Of a stretch of DNA of 64,000 nt, positions 1 to 13,020 are shown piece after piece. A program made the position numbers and the translations under genes. Below the pieces are notes generated by a model that had not been told where the DNA came from, ran no database searches, and was given only the letters and a program-made list of their open reading frames with translations. The DNA is from Diphasiastrum complanatum (Eukaryota; Streptophyta; Lycopodiopsida; Lycopodiales; Lycopodiaceae). How positions within the stretch are numbered: the first letter of the stretch is position 1; each line of letters begins with the position of its first letter. The DNA lies in assembly GCA_029204225.1 (NCBI GenBank), contig CM055100.1, positions 60,309,008-60,373,007 of the forward strand, written 5' to 3'.

Positions 1-1664
<1,664 letters not shown>

Positions 1665-2343
1665 AGAAAAGTGGAGTGAGCCGCCTTTTGATGGTGACCT
1701 CTAGTGGAGAGGATAATTCCACTTGTTATTTTTGTAATGTGGAAATGCCACTAGGATGCCACCTAAGAAGCTCTCTTGCTTATTTAAGAGACTCTCCCTT
1801 TGTAGAAGGGAGCTTTTTGTGTAATGTATCTACTCCAATCTTAAATGAGAATAGCTTCCACGAGTTTGATGCATCCTTGAGCTCTTTGATCATTCTTGTT
1901 TCTTGAGTGATGCATTAATAATCATGCCCTTCCATCCCTATTGTGTGTGATTGTGGATTGTTGTTGTGGATTAAAGTAGCATGGATTAGATTTCTTCGCT
2001 TTTGTGGATTAATGTAGGAATCAACATTATGGTAATTCATCTCGGCTAGGTTGTGGCTTAAATATTGCAAATCCTTTCTTGATGTTCTTGGCACTCCAAG
2101 AATCAAGAAATGTGTGTTTCTTGATTCTTGGGCTATCCAAAATGTTGTCTAGTTTAGTTTCTTGTTCTTGATTCTTGCATTTAGGTAGAATGTATGTGTT
2201 AAATTTAGTTTTGGCTTTTAAGAATCTGTCCATTTTGATTTTGCAACAAGTAGAAGTAGGTTTTCGTTGTTTATTCAACAAAACTACACGCTAATTTCTT
2301 GGTTAAACGTTTTGGTTACATGTTTGGATTTGATACAGTGCTT
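1665..2343 (+). repeat. LTR of the T family (copy T1)
   Basis: The sequence from about 1670 to 2160 recurs at about 30980-31510 (T2), with the shared block AGCC(A/G)CCTTTTGATGGTGACC and shared downstream features. A TATA-like TATTTAAGAG lies at 1781-1790, followed by a GGGAGCTTTT segment, as expected around an LTR promoter. The 3' limit is set by the start of copia RT sequence near 2344. The 5' limit and the target duplication are not visible. Confidence 0.55.
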
Positions 2344-3292
2344 AATTCTAACAAGCAAGACTGGTAGCGAAGGGATGTTCTCAGAGATATGGTATTGACT
2401 ACTCTAAAACTTCTCTCCTGTCCTCAAACATTCGTCCCTATGATTGTTATTTGCATATGCAGCTGCTTATGACCTCAGGATCCACATTGTGGATGAGAAG
2501 ACAACCTTCTTGCATGGTGAATTAGACAAAGAGGTCTACATGGATCAACCGCTAGGATATGTCTCAAATTCACTTCCCGGCTATGCATGCAGAATGCATG
2601 GAAGTATCTACGGTCTGAAACAGTCAGCTCGACAATGGTACAAAAAGAAGGATCAAGTCTTGAAATCATTATGATTCAAGCCACTGATGGCTGATTCCAA
2701 TGTGTATGTCAGAAGTACAGATGGGCAGATCATTATTGTAGTTGTGTATGTGGACGACACTCTGATATCTTGCAAGAGTGAGAAGCTGATTGCTGAAGTG
2801 AAGATAGACATCTCAAAACATTTTGAGATTGTGGATCTGGGAGAAGCCAGGTGTTACCTTGGATTACGAATTGAAAGGGACTATGAGGGAGACAAGTTGT
2901 ATCTTCATCAATCTAGATACACCCAGAAAATCCTAGAGGATTTTAAGATGTTGAATTGAAAAAGAGCCAATACTCCAATGCTCGCAGGAACGGTGCTGAC
3001 AAACGATGACAGTCCGAGGACTGAATAAGAGAGAGAACAAATGCAACTCACACCTTACAGGAAGCTGATAGGTTCGTTGATGTACCTTGCAGACAACACA
3101 TGCTCTGACATTGCTTATGTAGTGTTTAGGATGAGCCAATTCTGCACAAATCCAGGCTCGACACACTGGAAGATTACAAAATGAATTTTGCGATATCCTT
3201 AATTAACGAGAAATTATGACTTGTGTTATTGTCATGATGTAGGATTGAAGATGCTTTCCTACAGTGATGCTAGTTGGGCATTTTTACGAGCT
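2344..3292 (+). pseudogene. Ty1/copia RT-RNase H fragment
   Basis: Broken plus-strand pol reading. It shows the RT motifs FLHGELDKEVYMDQP (about 2500-2550), SIYGLKQSARQWY (about 2610-2640) and VVYVDDTLIS (about 2740-2770), then RT-tail features (YRKLIGSLMYL near 3060-3090) and the start of RNase H (YSDASW near 3258-3275). In-frame stops occur near 2671, 2957 and 3025. RT copies element RNA into cDNA in cytoplasmic particles, but this copy is dead. It is cut at its 3' end by LTR S, so S inserted later. The YVDD-flanking sequence differs from elements E, F and O, so it belongs to another copia lineage. Confidence 0.85.
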
Positions 3293-3639
3293 TGTAACCA
3301 GTGCCGAACCCTAGGGAACACAGATAGGTCAGATACCACAGTTAGGGTCGTGTCCATCGTACATGACCAACAGGGCAAGACAGTGTGAGTAGTGTGCCCC
3401 AGCACGGTCCATAGCCATGGTGGGCCTAACACAGCCTAGGGACCCTGTCAGTAGGATAGGGCCCCCAATTGGGTCCTGATGTGCAGTCGGCCACGTCAGT
3501 GCCACGTGGCCGACACTTGGCAGTTGCATGCTACCCGTCCTCACACTAGGCTAGGAGGGGCTTACTCTATATCAGGGAGTAGGCAAGATTGGGCGGAGGA
3601 GTGAGTGTTTACCCTACTGTGGTGTTAGGATCTATTACA
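3293..3639 (+). repeat. LTR S (5' LTR of a lost copia element)
   Basis: About 347 bp of GC-richer sequence runs from TGTAACC to ATTACA and is followed one base later by a primer-binding site. It contains a repeated GGCCAC/GTGGCC stretch near 3490-3512. It interrupts an RNase H reading on its left. The start is a best guess from the TG dinucleotide. No second LTR is visible in the window. Confidence 0.5.
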
Positions 3640-3640
3640 C

Positions 3641-3653
3641 TGGTATCAGAGCC
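3641..3653 (+). other. Primer-binding site (tRNA-iMet type) of element S
   Basis: TGGTATCAGAGCC is the classical plant copia primer-binding site, complementary to the 3' end of initiator tRNA-Met. It sits one base after the CA end of LTR S. The sequence to about 4030 is the presumed leader or gag remnant of S, and no domain is recognisable in it. Confidence 0.8.
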
Positions 3654-4039
3654 ATCTCCATCCTAGGGAGTTCAGGAGCAGCAGTAGAGAAAGCTATCAG
3701 AAGATAGGAAATGTTTCTCAGTTTCTTAGAAAAGATTAGAGGAGGATAATCGTTGTAGATGCAGCCTTCAAACCCTTGAAATTCACTGAGAATTTACAGT
3801 TGTAGGAAGTAGAATACCTTCGGTAGGTAAATCGTTGGAAAGGCCTGACAAGTAGGATGAATACTACAACAAAGATCTATCCCTTCTGCCTAATCTGGGC
3901 TTTAAACAAGAAAGATAAACTTAAGAAAAAACCCACAGTCTCTGTTGACTAGCAGAACACAAGCACATTGTTCTATAACCAGAGCATAAGAAAGAACAAT
4001 AAAGCATCAATAGATAGATGAAGAATCAGTAAACACCAA

Positions 4040-4642
4040 GATGAGCTAGCTCAAGTCATCCTTAATGGCTTGAAAGAAGACTATGACAACCTTGTCCAAT
4101 CCTATGATATCAAGGAGGAGTTACCCAACTTGGAGGCTCTTCAAGGAATTCTTATTTCAGAGGAAGCTAGACAAAAGTACAAGCTTTTGCGGATGGAAAA
4201 TCTATCTCTCAATCATAATGAAGATGGCAAAACTCTCTTTGTCAAGGACAAGTACAAAGGTAGTAACAAGAACCAACAATATCAATCCTTCAACAAAGAC
4301 AAAGCAAAGGACAAAGACAAAGATGGAGAAAAACCTTCTACCTCCAAATTCAAGAAGAAGAAGGTAAAGTGTTTATTTTGTGGCAAGAAGGGGCATTATG
4401 CCACTAATTGCTTCAAAAAGAAGAACCAACTCAAGCAAGCCAACATCATCAATGAGAAAGAAGAAGAATCCATTGCAAGTGATGGAGAAGGATCCCTCAT
4501 GGTATCAAGTTACTCCTCTACACCTTCAAGAAGGATGGATCGTGGTATACTAACTGTGGTGCTTCATCACACATGTGTTGCTCCACGAATTCTTTTGATT
4601 CTATTGTACCTTATTAAGGATTTAAGAAATCAATATACATAG
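4040..4642 (+). pseudogene. Element B gag and zinc knuckle (truncated)
   Basis: The reading starts inside the UBN2-type gag (QVILNGLKEDYDNLVQSY) and has lost the N-terminal two thirds. It then has a lysine-rich linker and one CCHC zinc knuckle, CLFCGKKGHYATNC (about 4369-4410), which binds RNA during packaging in copia particles. After the acidic segment ending SLMVSSYSS the frame shifts, so the protease start is read out of frame. The frame stays open to 4642 only through that shifted reading. Its closest relatives in the window are elements L and O. Confidence 0.85.
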
Positions 4643-4686
4643 CAAATGGTCATGAATGTACTATTGAAGGAATTGGGAGTATTCCC

Positions 4687-5613
4687 TTGAAGCTTGCATC
4701 TTCTAAAGTTTTATCTCTTTCCAATGTTCTTTTCGTTCCTAAACTCACAAAGAACTTTATAAGTGTTGGAAAGCTGCTTGATAATGGCTTTGATGTGAAA
4801 TTAAACATCAATACTTGTATTATTAAGAAAGCTGATGAGATCCTAGCACATGGATCAAATTATGGTGGCATTTTCAAGTTAGATCTAAATGAAAGTGCAA
4901 GTTTTTGTGTTAGAATTAATATTTCCAAGGAGGAGGTATGGCATAGGAGATTGAGACATCTCAGTTTCAAATCTATGTTTTCTATGGTCAAGGATGCAAA
5001 AGCTATTGGCTTACCAAGATCACTTTCCAAAGAGATCAAGCCATGTGAGGCTTGTGCAATAGCAAAATCACATAAGAAGCCATATTCAAGGTCTTCCATC
5101 AAGACTACACATCCATTGGAGTTGATACACTCGGATGTACACTTTTCACCATCTAAAAGCAAGGAAGGTGCCACTTCCTTTGTTACTCTTATTGATGCTT
5201 TCACAAGATACACATGGTTATATCTTCTTTTTTCTAGATTTATGGTGCATGATTATTTCAAATTATTCAAAGCATATGTTGAGATGGAATTCTCATTGAA
5301 GATCAAAGCTTTGAGGAGTGATGGAGCTCTTAAAGGAAAATCGCCATGTGAAGCCTTGTTCAACAATAAGCCTACCTTAGTGTACTTGAAAGTTTTTGCT
5401 TTGCATATATTTGAAACAAGGAAGAAAGGTGATCCAAGTTCATGGATCACAGTTGGATGCTTAGCCACCAAGGAGGCCTATAAAGCCTTTATACTCTCTA
5501 CCTCAAAGGTAATTGAGAATAGAAATATCATATTTTATGAAGATCAACATTCAACCTTGGAAAAGGGGCCGAGATCAAGGCATCTCAAGATGCATCACAA
5601 TTATTTCTATTGA
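4687..5613 (+). pseudogene. Element B protease tail and integrase with internal deletion
   Basis: A 308-codon frame begins after the protease active site, in the conserved VLFVPKLTKNFISVGKLLD segment. It continues through the GAG-pre-integrase HHCC region (VWHRRLRHLSFKS, CEACAIAKSHKKPY) into the integrase core, with the first Asp in HSDVHFS. Just after KALRSDG it jumps to GKSPCEALFNN. The stretch that normally carries the catalytic Glu (QNGVAERKN in A) is absent, so integrase is inactive. The C-terminal part (TSKVIENRNIIFYEDQHS) is standard integrase tail. The zinc-binding His is also weakened (RLRHLS rather than RLGHPN). Confidence 0.88.
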
Positions 5614-5639
5614 AGATAGTCAAGTTGTGATGGGATCAA

Positions 5640-6301
5640 AGGTTTGAAAAGGAGCCTCCTCAATACATGTATTCAAGGGGATCTTCAAGAGGCAAGGCCG
5701 AGTCTTTATGGTTCTTCTTTCATAGTAAAGAGAGGCATGTATCAGGTGGTATCCACTCCAACATTCTCACTTATGCTTCTCTTCCATTATTTGATGTACC
5801 ATCTTGCTTTTTACATATCAAATTTCGAGTAAGACAATTCTAGTTTTGGATGATGCCTATTGTATGGACATATTTCTTGTCATTGTTGACTTCGATATGT
5901 TCCCAAAACATTTTAAAAGCAAGATATTGTGTCATCAAAAGTATGCTCTTAGATCTAGTAAGAGCAAGAATGAGTTTGATACTCATAGTTTGAAAAATCA
6001 TGTTTTTACATGTTATGAGGCATTTTGTAAACTTCTCTTGAGATTAAGTGAAACATTTAAAGAGGACACTTACATCCTTGAGAGAGTATTTAGCCTCAAA
6101 AAGATCAAGTTATCATTTGATATCAAGGTTAGATCTCTCATGAATAAAGTTCATAGTATGAAGACTAGTCAAGCTAGTATGCTTAATCTTGATGATCAAC
6201 ATTTTTTCTCATCTTATGAGCTTTATGATCTATATGAGGCATGGAAGCCTCGGATTTTTACATTTATGATGCAGCTATCTTCATGCAAATGTAATTTTTA
6301 A
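5640..6301 (+). pseudogene. Element B: RT region without canonical RT motifs
   Basis: After a normal linker remnant (EKEPPQYMYSRGSSRGKAE near 5650-5695) the place of RT is taken by a different reading, open from 5804 to 6301. It contains CMDIF, DMFPKHF, YALRSSKSK, KLLLRLSET and DTYILE. The same anchors in the same order occur in element C on the other strand at 33085-33420. No YVDD, YGLKQ or RNase H motif is present. In C the anchors fall at spacings like those of the copia RT N-terminus, so I read this as a radically diverged RT region, not a captured host gene. That is inference. The polypurine tract and LTR follow within 270 bases. Confidence 0.5.
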
Positions 6302-6560
6302 ATAAAAAACCATCATCAAGCATGGAGGGAGCAAATTGAAATAGTGGAAAATTGGTGGACTACTCTTCAAAGGTGTTGGCAAGATATTTCTACCATAGAG
6401 ATATTATCATGGATATGGTGAGGATGCTGCTATAATGGATTCCTTGGCTGATCTTCACTTCATATGCATACCAAAGGACTCACTCAAAAATTTTCTTCAT
6501 CAAGCATAGGTCCACCTTGGATTACTTCCAAGATCAATATTCAAGTCAGATAGATAACTT

Positions 6561-6571
6561 TTTAGGAGGAG
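6561..6571 (+). other. Element B polypurine tract
   Basis: TTTTAGGAGGAG lies directly before the TGTTGAAATC start of the B 3' LTR. It would prime plus-strand DNA synthesis. Elements C and O have closely similar tracts, and E a related one. Confidence 0.75.
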
Positions 6572-7056
<485 letters not shown>

Positions 7057-7149
7057 AGCTTATTTGGATGAGGTGAATGAATATATGGGTCATCAACTTA
7101 TTAGTGGCCTTATTTATCTTACCCTTACTCATCTTTATCTATCAATTTT

Positions 7150-7530
7150 ATTGTTATTGAGTCAGTAAACATCTAATTCAAGAGATGGACTACAAAGTCA
7201 CTAAGAAAAGAATATTGCACTATATCAAATGGACTTTTTTAACATTTTGGACAACAATATAGCAATTAAGAAGTGTAGATGCTTGTGAGATTTTTAGATG
7301 CGAATTGAGTAGGTAACATAGATTATAGAAGTTTTACAATAGATTATTTGTTTAACTTGGATTTTGTAGTCATAGTTTGTAGTAAGAAGTAGCCAATGTT
7401 GTTTTATCATCAATACAAGCTAAATATCGTGCTCTTAGTAGTGTTGTACAAGAATTTATATGGTTGTGAGACTTATTTAAAGATTTTTAACAAGCACAAA
7501 TGTGTACACAACAATATATTGTGATAATTA
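7150..7530 (+). pseudogene. Ancient copia RNase H relic
   Basis: A heavily decayed plus-strand reading retains the order RILHYIKWT (about 7205-7235), then SSIQAKYRALSSVVQEFIWL (about 7408-7467) and DLFKDF. This matches the copia RNase H block around the SxxAEYRAL motif. Several in-frame stops and shifts are present. It is much older than the other elements here, judging by its decay. It lies next to the right end of element B. Confidence 0.7.
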
Positions 7531-8713
7531 GAGTTTGATTTTAATATGAGATAACATTTTTATGTGATTTGAATTAGTCATTTATTTTTGTTTTAAATTG
7601 GAATGAGAAGTAATTTCAGTTAATAAAATTAGAATAAAGATTTTTTTTTCAATATTTGTAATTTAATATTTTTTCTTCTTCCTATTATCTCTAGTTCAAA
7701 GCCTCCAAATTCATGTCCTATGACTTATCTTTAAAATTATGACTTATCATCAGCTTTAAATTATGCATAAGCTCATTACTTATATTTGTAATTTGTTTTT
7801 GATACCATGAACTTTAAAGTATGCATAAGCTCACTGACTTATATTTGTGATTGATCCAAATTTAATATATCAATTAGGTATAACATTTTCTCTAAAATAT
7901 AAATTTTTTTATTATATGATACAATTTTCAAGTTAAAATTTTTTAATTATAGTAGCAAGACATTTTTCAAATATTTTTCTTACCGAGTTCTCACTTCTTT
8001 GACTTGATCATTATTAAGTCTAATCATCTCTTTTTATCATTTTATTTTATTTTTTGTCCAATTTTTATTTTTTATCATCTCCAATATAATCCAATTTTTG
8101 TCTTATCATTTGTTCTCTTTATTCTATTCTTTGTTGTTACCATCATCACTCATGGCACTCAAGTTTATTTAGTAATATTTTTTTTGTAAATTAATTTTAT
8201 TTAGTTTAAAGTTCATATATAGTAATTTTATTGTGGACCTAACCATCAGACACAAGATTATACATTATGACATTGAAACAAGAGTTTATAATGATCTAAA
8301 ATTGTACATATAAAAACTATTGCTTATTTAAATAGTTTTTATAACTTGATAGCATGATGGAAGGGCCAGTCAATTACTCTATCAACCAATTTCAAATTTG
8401 GATTGCAAAGTAATTATTGAAATAAAAATTGATGATTCCACATTTCTCCTTGCCAGGTTATCATCTTTCCATTGAAATTCTATTGAAATAAATATGTCTA
8501 ATTTTTTGCAAATTTTATATAGATTATATTATTTAATAAATAAATTTTTTCTGTACACTAAGAAAGAATCAAATGATAATAATCATATTATATATCAAAA
8601 TCAATTAGGTCAAATATTTAGTAATCTGATTTTTATGATTTGATAATAACTATAATTTTTTATATATCTTTAAATTATCTTATCTAACTATGTGTATTTT
8701 TTAAAGTTGTTAT

Positions 8714-8714
<1 letters not shown>
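7531..8714. other. AT-rich intergenic sequence
   Basis: No gene, LTR or recognisable protein was seen in this roughly 1.2-kb AT-rich stretch on either strand. Short duplicated phrases occur, such as two versions of AAATTATGCATAAGCTCA(C/T) near 7757-7840. Confidence 0.6.
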
Positions 8715-8802
<88 letters not shown>

Positions 8803-8830
8803 AATACACACACACACACACACACACACA
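8715..8830. repeat. Compound (TA)n(GA)n(CA)n microsatellite
   Basis: Three abutting dinucleotide arrays: TA about 8716-8778, GA about 8779-8802 and CA about 8806-8830. Confidence 0.97.
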
Positions 8831-10099
8831 AAAGAAGAACTTTTTGATGAGAACACACCAAACGATAATCAGAATGATGGAAAGAGACCTTTTCGTATTA
8901 GGCCTCAAGTGAACCAAGATCCTGGGCCATCCAGATGGAGGCCTAATCAATATTATAGCCTTGAAGATTAACTTGTTCAAATGTTTCTCATATAGCAAGA
9001 TCTTATAAATGAACACCGAAGTTGGACTTACCAAAGTTCGACGACAATGTGGACCCTCATAGAACTGAGGAAATCCCACTGCCACCATGAGGCTTACATC
9101 CTCTATCTAGCTAGGCTAACATCCTATCAGACACTTACAAGTACGAACCTGTAAAGCTGACATACATGAGCGACTGAGACTCAACCTGAGGAAATCTTAC
9201 TTCCACCATAAGATTATACTCTCACTAGATAGACAACTAGTAGACAATGACAAGTCAATGAGCATAAATGACTACTTTGTTTCACTGTAGCAAATGCACA
9301 ACCACATAAAACTCCGACTCATATCTAAACTCCTGTGACAAGGCAACATGCAAGCCCACATACACTCATGCAAACCAACACGAATGATAAAGCGTCAAAT
9401 ACATGACTAAGGCCTGCCCATAAGTGGTATCTTGTCATACCACTGCTACACCACTGGTCACCAAATCAGGACCGCAACCATGGCCCGCACCTGTAATCAA
9501 GATGTCCTCGCTTCCAAGCATATCCAACTGTCTAATAAGTCCTAAAAGCTGATCCCCCTCCATTTTCCATGCACCAAGCACAAGAGTCTACCAAGGACTC
9601 AATGAATGAATGTCCACAAACCTCACCATAGGCTATACCTGAGTAGCTCGCCTACCTCCAAGAGATACTGATGATGATTTTCCTCTCCTACATCCCATGT
9701 AGGCTCAACTTTCCATGCTTGACGTTGCCAACTCTGATTTGACTAGTACATAGGCCTCCCACCAAGGAGCCTATCTCCCCAACACTGTATCCATCATAGC
9801 GTCCAAGACAAAGCAAATGCAAACTAGATCCACTATCGTGATGAATAACTCACCCACAATCCATAGCATATCAAGTAGGATAGCTCCAGAACCCTATATC
9901 CTGTACCATCTGATCACCAAATATCCATTACCTGTTGATAGCTCCTCAAAAATCTGTCCACCTGTAGTGCAACTAGACTCCAACTGGATCTAACCAGAAA
10001 CTGCATCCTGCTTACCAAATAATGATGGATAACAACAACATGTGATGCCAATCTGGAGACCACTGTGCATATAACTATGCAGCTCACCTGATCACTCGC
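8831..10099. other. Unassigned sequence between microsatellite and element G
   Basis: Nothing here could be assigned. A short plus-strand reading near 8832-8970 (about 45 codons, rich in Asn, Pro and Arg) looks protein-like but matches nothing I know. The rest is more GC-balanced than the AT-rich flank, with repeated phrases such as GAGGAAATCC(C/T)AC or its near copy (near 9068 and 9190) that suggest a decayed repeat. The minus strand could hold the remainder of element G pol, but I see no pol motif past the protease fragment at 10100-10190. Confidence 0.35.
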
Positions 10100-10195
10100 C
10101 AAAGTATCAGCTGTCACTCCCTTTCCTATTAGTAGAGAGACAAATAGGAATTGAACCAGTACCTTCAATCACACACTCACCACCATTGGCCATGT
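10100..10195 (-). pseudogene. Element G protease fragment, 3' of solo LTR Y
   Basis: The minus-strand reading ANGGECVIEGTGSIPICLSTN matches the protease/pre-integrase junction of element A (ANDGQCDIKGIGTIPISLSTN). Its other half is at 10878-11830, on the far side of solo LTR Y, with the 5-bp sequence CATGT repeated at both edges. So one protease gene was split by an LTR insertion. The reading is lost below about 10100. Confidence 0.75.
10191..10195. repeat. Target-site duplication (CATGT), left copy
   Basis: CATGT here and at 10878-10882 flank LTR Y exactly, as expected for copia integrase. Confidence 0.85.
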
Positions 10196-10877
10196 TGTAA
10201 AAATTACAGCAAATAAGGATCCTAAAACACTTGAAATGATGAGGGAAACAATAGATTATGATTTCATAAGATTAGCACAAGTTGAACCATCAAAATCCAT
10301 CAAAAATCTATGCTTGAATCTCACTAAATGGCCCAAATCCTTGAAGAAGGATTCACACGTGTGAAAGTACGGCCTCCCACAGTCTGAGTACTGTACACCA
10401 GACCTACATTCACTCCTATAATCATTAGTAATCACAAGTACTCAAACAATTATGAACATAGAGAGCAATTGCACCATTATGAGAGAAAAAACATGAAATT
10501 GCTTGATTGATTTTGGTGAGATATCATCACCTATATATACATGATCCATCACGGTTTTGGGCAGGTATGAGTAGCCCTAAACCTATCCCTAATGCTAATT
10601 TTGGTGGATCTTTCATCCCTACCAAGTTAGGGTTGGAATCTTGGAGATCCCTCAACAATGCAAAAATTACCAAAAATAGCTCCTATTTTTTCTCCCTTGT
10701 ATCTAAGCATAATTTGGACTCATTCCAAAGGTTCTAACACTTAGGTCTACTTGAGAACATCCTTATGAATGGAATCCTATGCTATTTGGCACGTGTGACA
10801 AGCCACATCATGACCATCTAACTATTTACAAGTCATATGACCAAAACTAGTCAAGCTAGAATTGTGAATTTTTAACA
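10196..10877 (-). mobile_element. Solo LTR of family Y
   Basis: A 682-bp element. Read on the minus strand it runs from TGTTAAAAATTC to TTTTTACA. It is flanked by CATGT duplications and has no internal region, so it is a solo LTR left by LTR-LTR recombination. Nearly the same sequence is the 3' LTR of element E (37091-37769). It has a TATA-like TATATATAGG (near 10533-10543, minus sense) and a palindrome TTCACACGTGTGAA at 10352-10365. A 76-codon open frame inside it occurs in both copies and is probably incidental. Confidence 0.88.
10352..10365. promoter_or_regulatory. CACGTG palindrome in LTR Y
   Basis: TTCACACGTGTGAA is a perfect palindrome containing the G-box core CACGTG. Copies occur in LTRs of A, E, L and G/X. 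A regulatory role is inference. Confidence 0.45.
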
Positions 10878-11831
10878 CATGTGAATTGCTTTCTTGGCTC
10901 CATCATAAGTGACCAAAGAAGTAAAGAACTCCTTGTGACTAGTCATGTGTGAACTAGCTCCACTATCAATCCACCATGAATATTTGTCACCTTCACTTGA
11001 TATTGGACTTGAAGAACACATAAAAAGAGAATCACCACCACCTAGATCCTCATCATTAGTAGTAAAGTTGATTTGCTTGCTACCTTCATCGCTTTGCTTC
11101 TTCAAACATTCATTTGCAAAATGCCCTTTGATCCCACAATAAAAGCATTTCAACTTAGACTTATCTTTCTTTTTGCCAAAAGAAGAAGTATCACCTTGAT
11201 CTTGCCCTTTAGACCACTTGCCTTTGCCTTTGCCCTTGAACTTGCCTTTGATGTACATAGCATCCTCTTCATAATGAGATGTCGATGTAGATCCACCTCC
11301 TCTTGATTGAAGCCTATAATCCTCATTCACCAAGATCTCTTGCAAATCCACAATACTTGGCAAAGTCTTTTGAATAGCAAAACTTTGAACAAGATTAGCA
11401 TGATCATCCAACAAGCCATTAAGTATAACTTGAACAAGTTCTACCTCCTTAATGCTTTCATCAATACATGCTAACTCATCATTGAATGCCTTAACCCTCA
11501 AAACAGAAGCATGAGTACTCTCTTCCTTCTTTTGCAAACTTTGAAAGATTTGCCTCCTAAGAGTAAGCACTCTTGATGTAGACTTGGATTCATAAAGCTT
11601 CTTCAAAGCTTCCCAAGCCTCCAAAGATGATGTGCAGTTACCACCCTCCTTGAGAAGCTCATTGGTAACATTCATCTTAATCATGTGTAGAGCTTTCTTT
11701 GCTCTCTTGTCATACCTCACTTGATCTGGAGGTGCTTGAAGTCTCTCCTCCATGCCTGCAACAATCTCCATCAACTCATTCATCTCCAATAAGGACTCCA
11801 TCCTCAACCTGTTCCTCTTGAATGTCAACAA
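10878..11831 (-). pseudogene. Element G gag, zinc knuckle and protease start
   Basis: Copia capsid (gag) reading of about 315 codons. The UBN2-type gag core (RMESLLEMNELMEIVAG to VDLQEILVNEDYRLQS) is followed by a GKGKGKW basic linker, one zinc knuckle CFYCGIKGHFANEC (about 11111-11152) and the protease active site WWIDSGASSHMTSH (about 10935-10975). About 20-25 N-terminal codons are missing compared with A: a deletion joins the leader GAACAGGTTGAGG to ATGGAGTCC, so the present first Met is not the original start. The frame ends where LTR Y inserted. It is closest to element A in sequence, so G and A are related lineages. Confidence 0.9.
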
Positions 11832-12352
11832 ATGAACTCAAGAAGAAATTACAAAGATATGGAACCTCTCAAATCTCTTCTAGCACTTCTAACTAGAAAA
11901 TCAACACATAGAATAGTGTGATCTTGATCAACCTATGATCTATCCTCAATCTAATGATTCTTGACACTTAATAAGATTGAAACACACTCAAATGAAGTTC
12001 AGTAACCTCACAAACTAGAGATCCAATCAAAATTAGGGTTTTGACAAAATCACAAAAAATTGAATATCTCAAATTCTACATGCAATTTCTAGAAACTTGG
12101 TATATCTTCTTGTAGACTCCAATGAGACCTTCCTAATGCACCAAAAATAATCTAATTCTAGTAAACCAAGTGTGAAATTGGAATTGATCAAGTATCTAAC
12201 CCTATATTGAGTTTTGACCTACAAAATATCAACTCTACACATGCAAAAATGCTGATTTTTGAGTAGAGATCAATCTAGCATGCTCTAGCATTGGTAGCTC
12301 CTCCAAATACTTGCTAAAGATGGTTGATCCTTTTATAACCTGAAACACAATA
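11832..12352 (-). other. Element G untranslated leader
   Basis: About 520 bp lies between primer-binding site and gag. It is closely matched by the leader of element E (40974-41484), which shows that G and E share their 5' end. No open frame of note is present. Confidence 0.75.
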
Positions 12353-12366
12353 GCGCTCTGATACCA
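12353..12366 (-). other. Primer-binding site of element G
   Basis: On the minus strand this reads TGGTATCAGAGCGC, immediately after the end of LTR X. It is the usual tRNA-iMet type. Confidence 0.85.
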
Positions 12367-13020
12367 TGTTAAGGAGTTCAGATCATTCAAGATCCAATCC
12401 AAGTCCCAAATCTTTGGTTACAATAAGGAGCAAACCAACAATCCTGCCAATGTAGAAAAATCAGCATCTACATACAAAATGAGATGCAAACTCTAAGAGA
12501 TATTGATCAAACATGAACCAAAACATAAAATATGTTTTATGTCCGTACAATTACAGTATTCTAATGTATTTCACACGTGTGGAACCGAAAATAGCAATAA
12601 ATGATCATTCTACACACACGATTGCAAGATAACACCAAGATAGTGCACCAATGAGTAGTAGAACCCAAAGAGAACCATGTATAATGATGAAATGAGAGAT
12701 ATAAGAGAGAAGATGTGTCTCTCCACGAGTTACATCCTTTTATAGAGTTTCCAAACCCTATTTGGCCACTTGGCTTTCCCTCCAAAATGTAAACCCTACT
12801 ATTTTTGGGTCTAGATTCAATGTACCCAAAGTTCAAATTTGAATCTCTCTCAAACTTGACTACCAACTTTCCCACACTTTTCAAAAGTGTTTATTGAATG
12901 TATTTTAAACTAATATAACTTCAAAAAGTTTATCTCTAAGCCTAAAATGAGTTTTGGCCTCTTATTGACAATTTACCAAAATGTGACTAAACTAGACTAA
13001 ACTAGTTGAAATCTCTCACA
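12367..13020 (-). repeat. LTR X (5' LTR of element G)
   Basis: A 654-bp LTR. On the minus strand it runs from TGTGAGAGATTTC to a terminus directly before the primer-binding site. It has a TATA box TATAAAAGGATG (minus sense, near 12727-12738) and the palindromic core TCACACGTGT at 12571-12580. A second copy, at 41497-42140, is the 5' LTR of element E. Its left neighbour in reading direction is the truncated RNase H of element F, and the last codons of F are read into the LTR. Confidence 0.85.

Noticed and set aside
9914-10168. 84-codon minus-strand frame with a signal-peptide-like start
   Set aside because: Its first part overlaps, in another frame, the copia protease fragment of element G, and the rest has no recognised domain.
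10507-10737. 76-codon frame present in both Y LTRs (10507-10737 and 37399-37629)
   Set aside because: Conserved because the LTR is repeated. It lies in the LTR, has no recognised domain and is antisense to the element.
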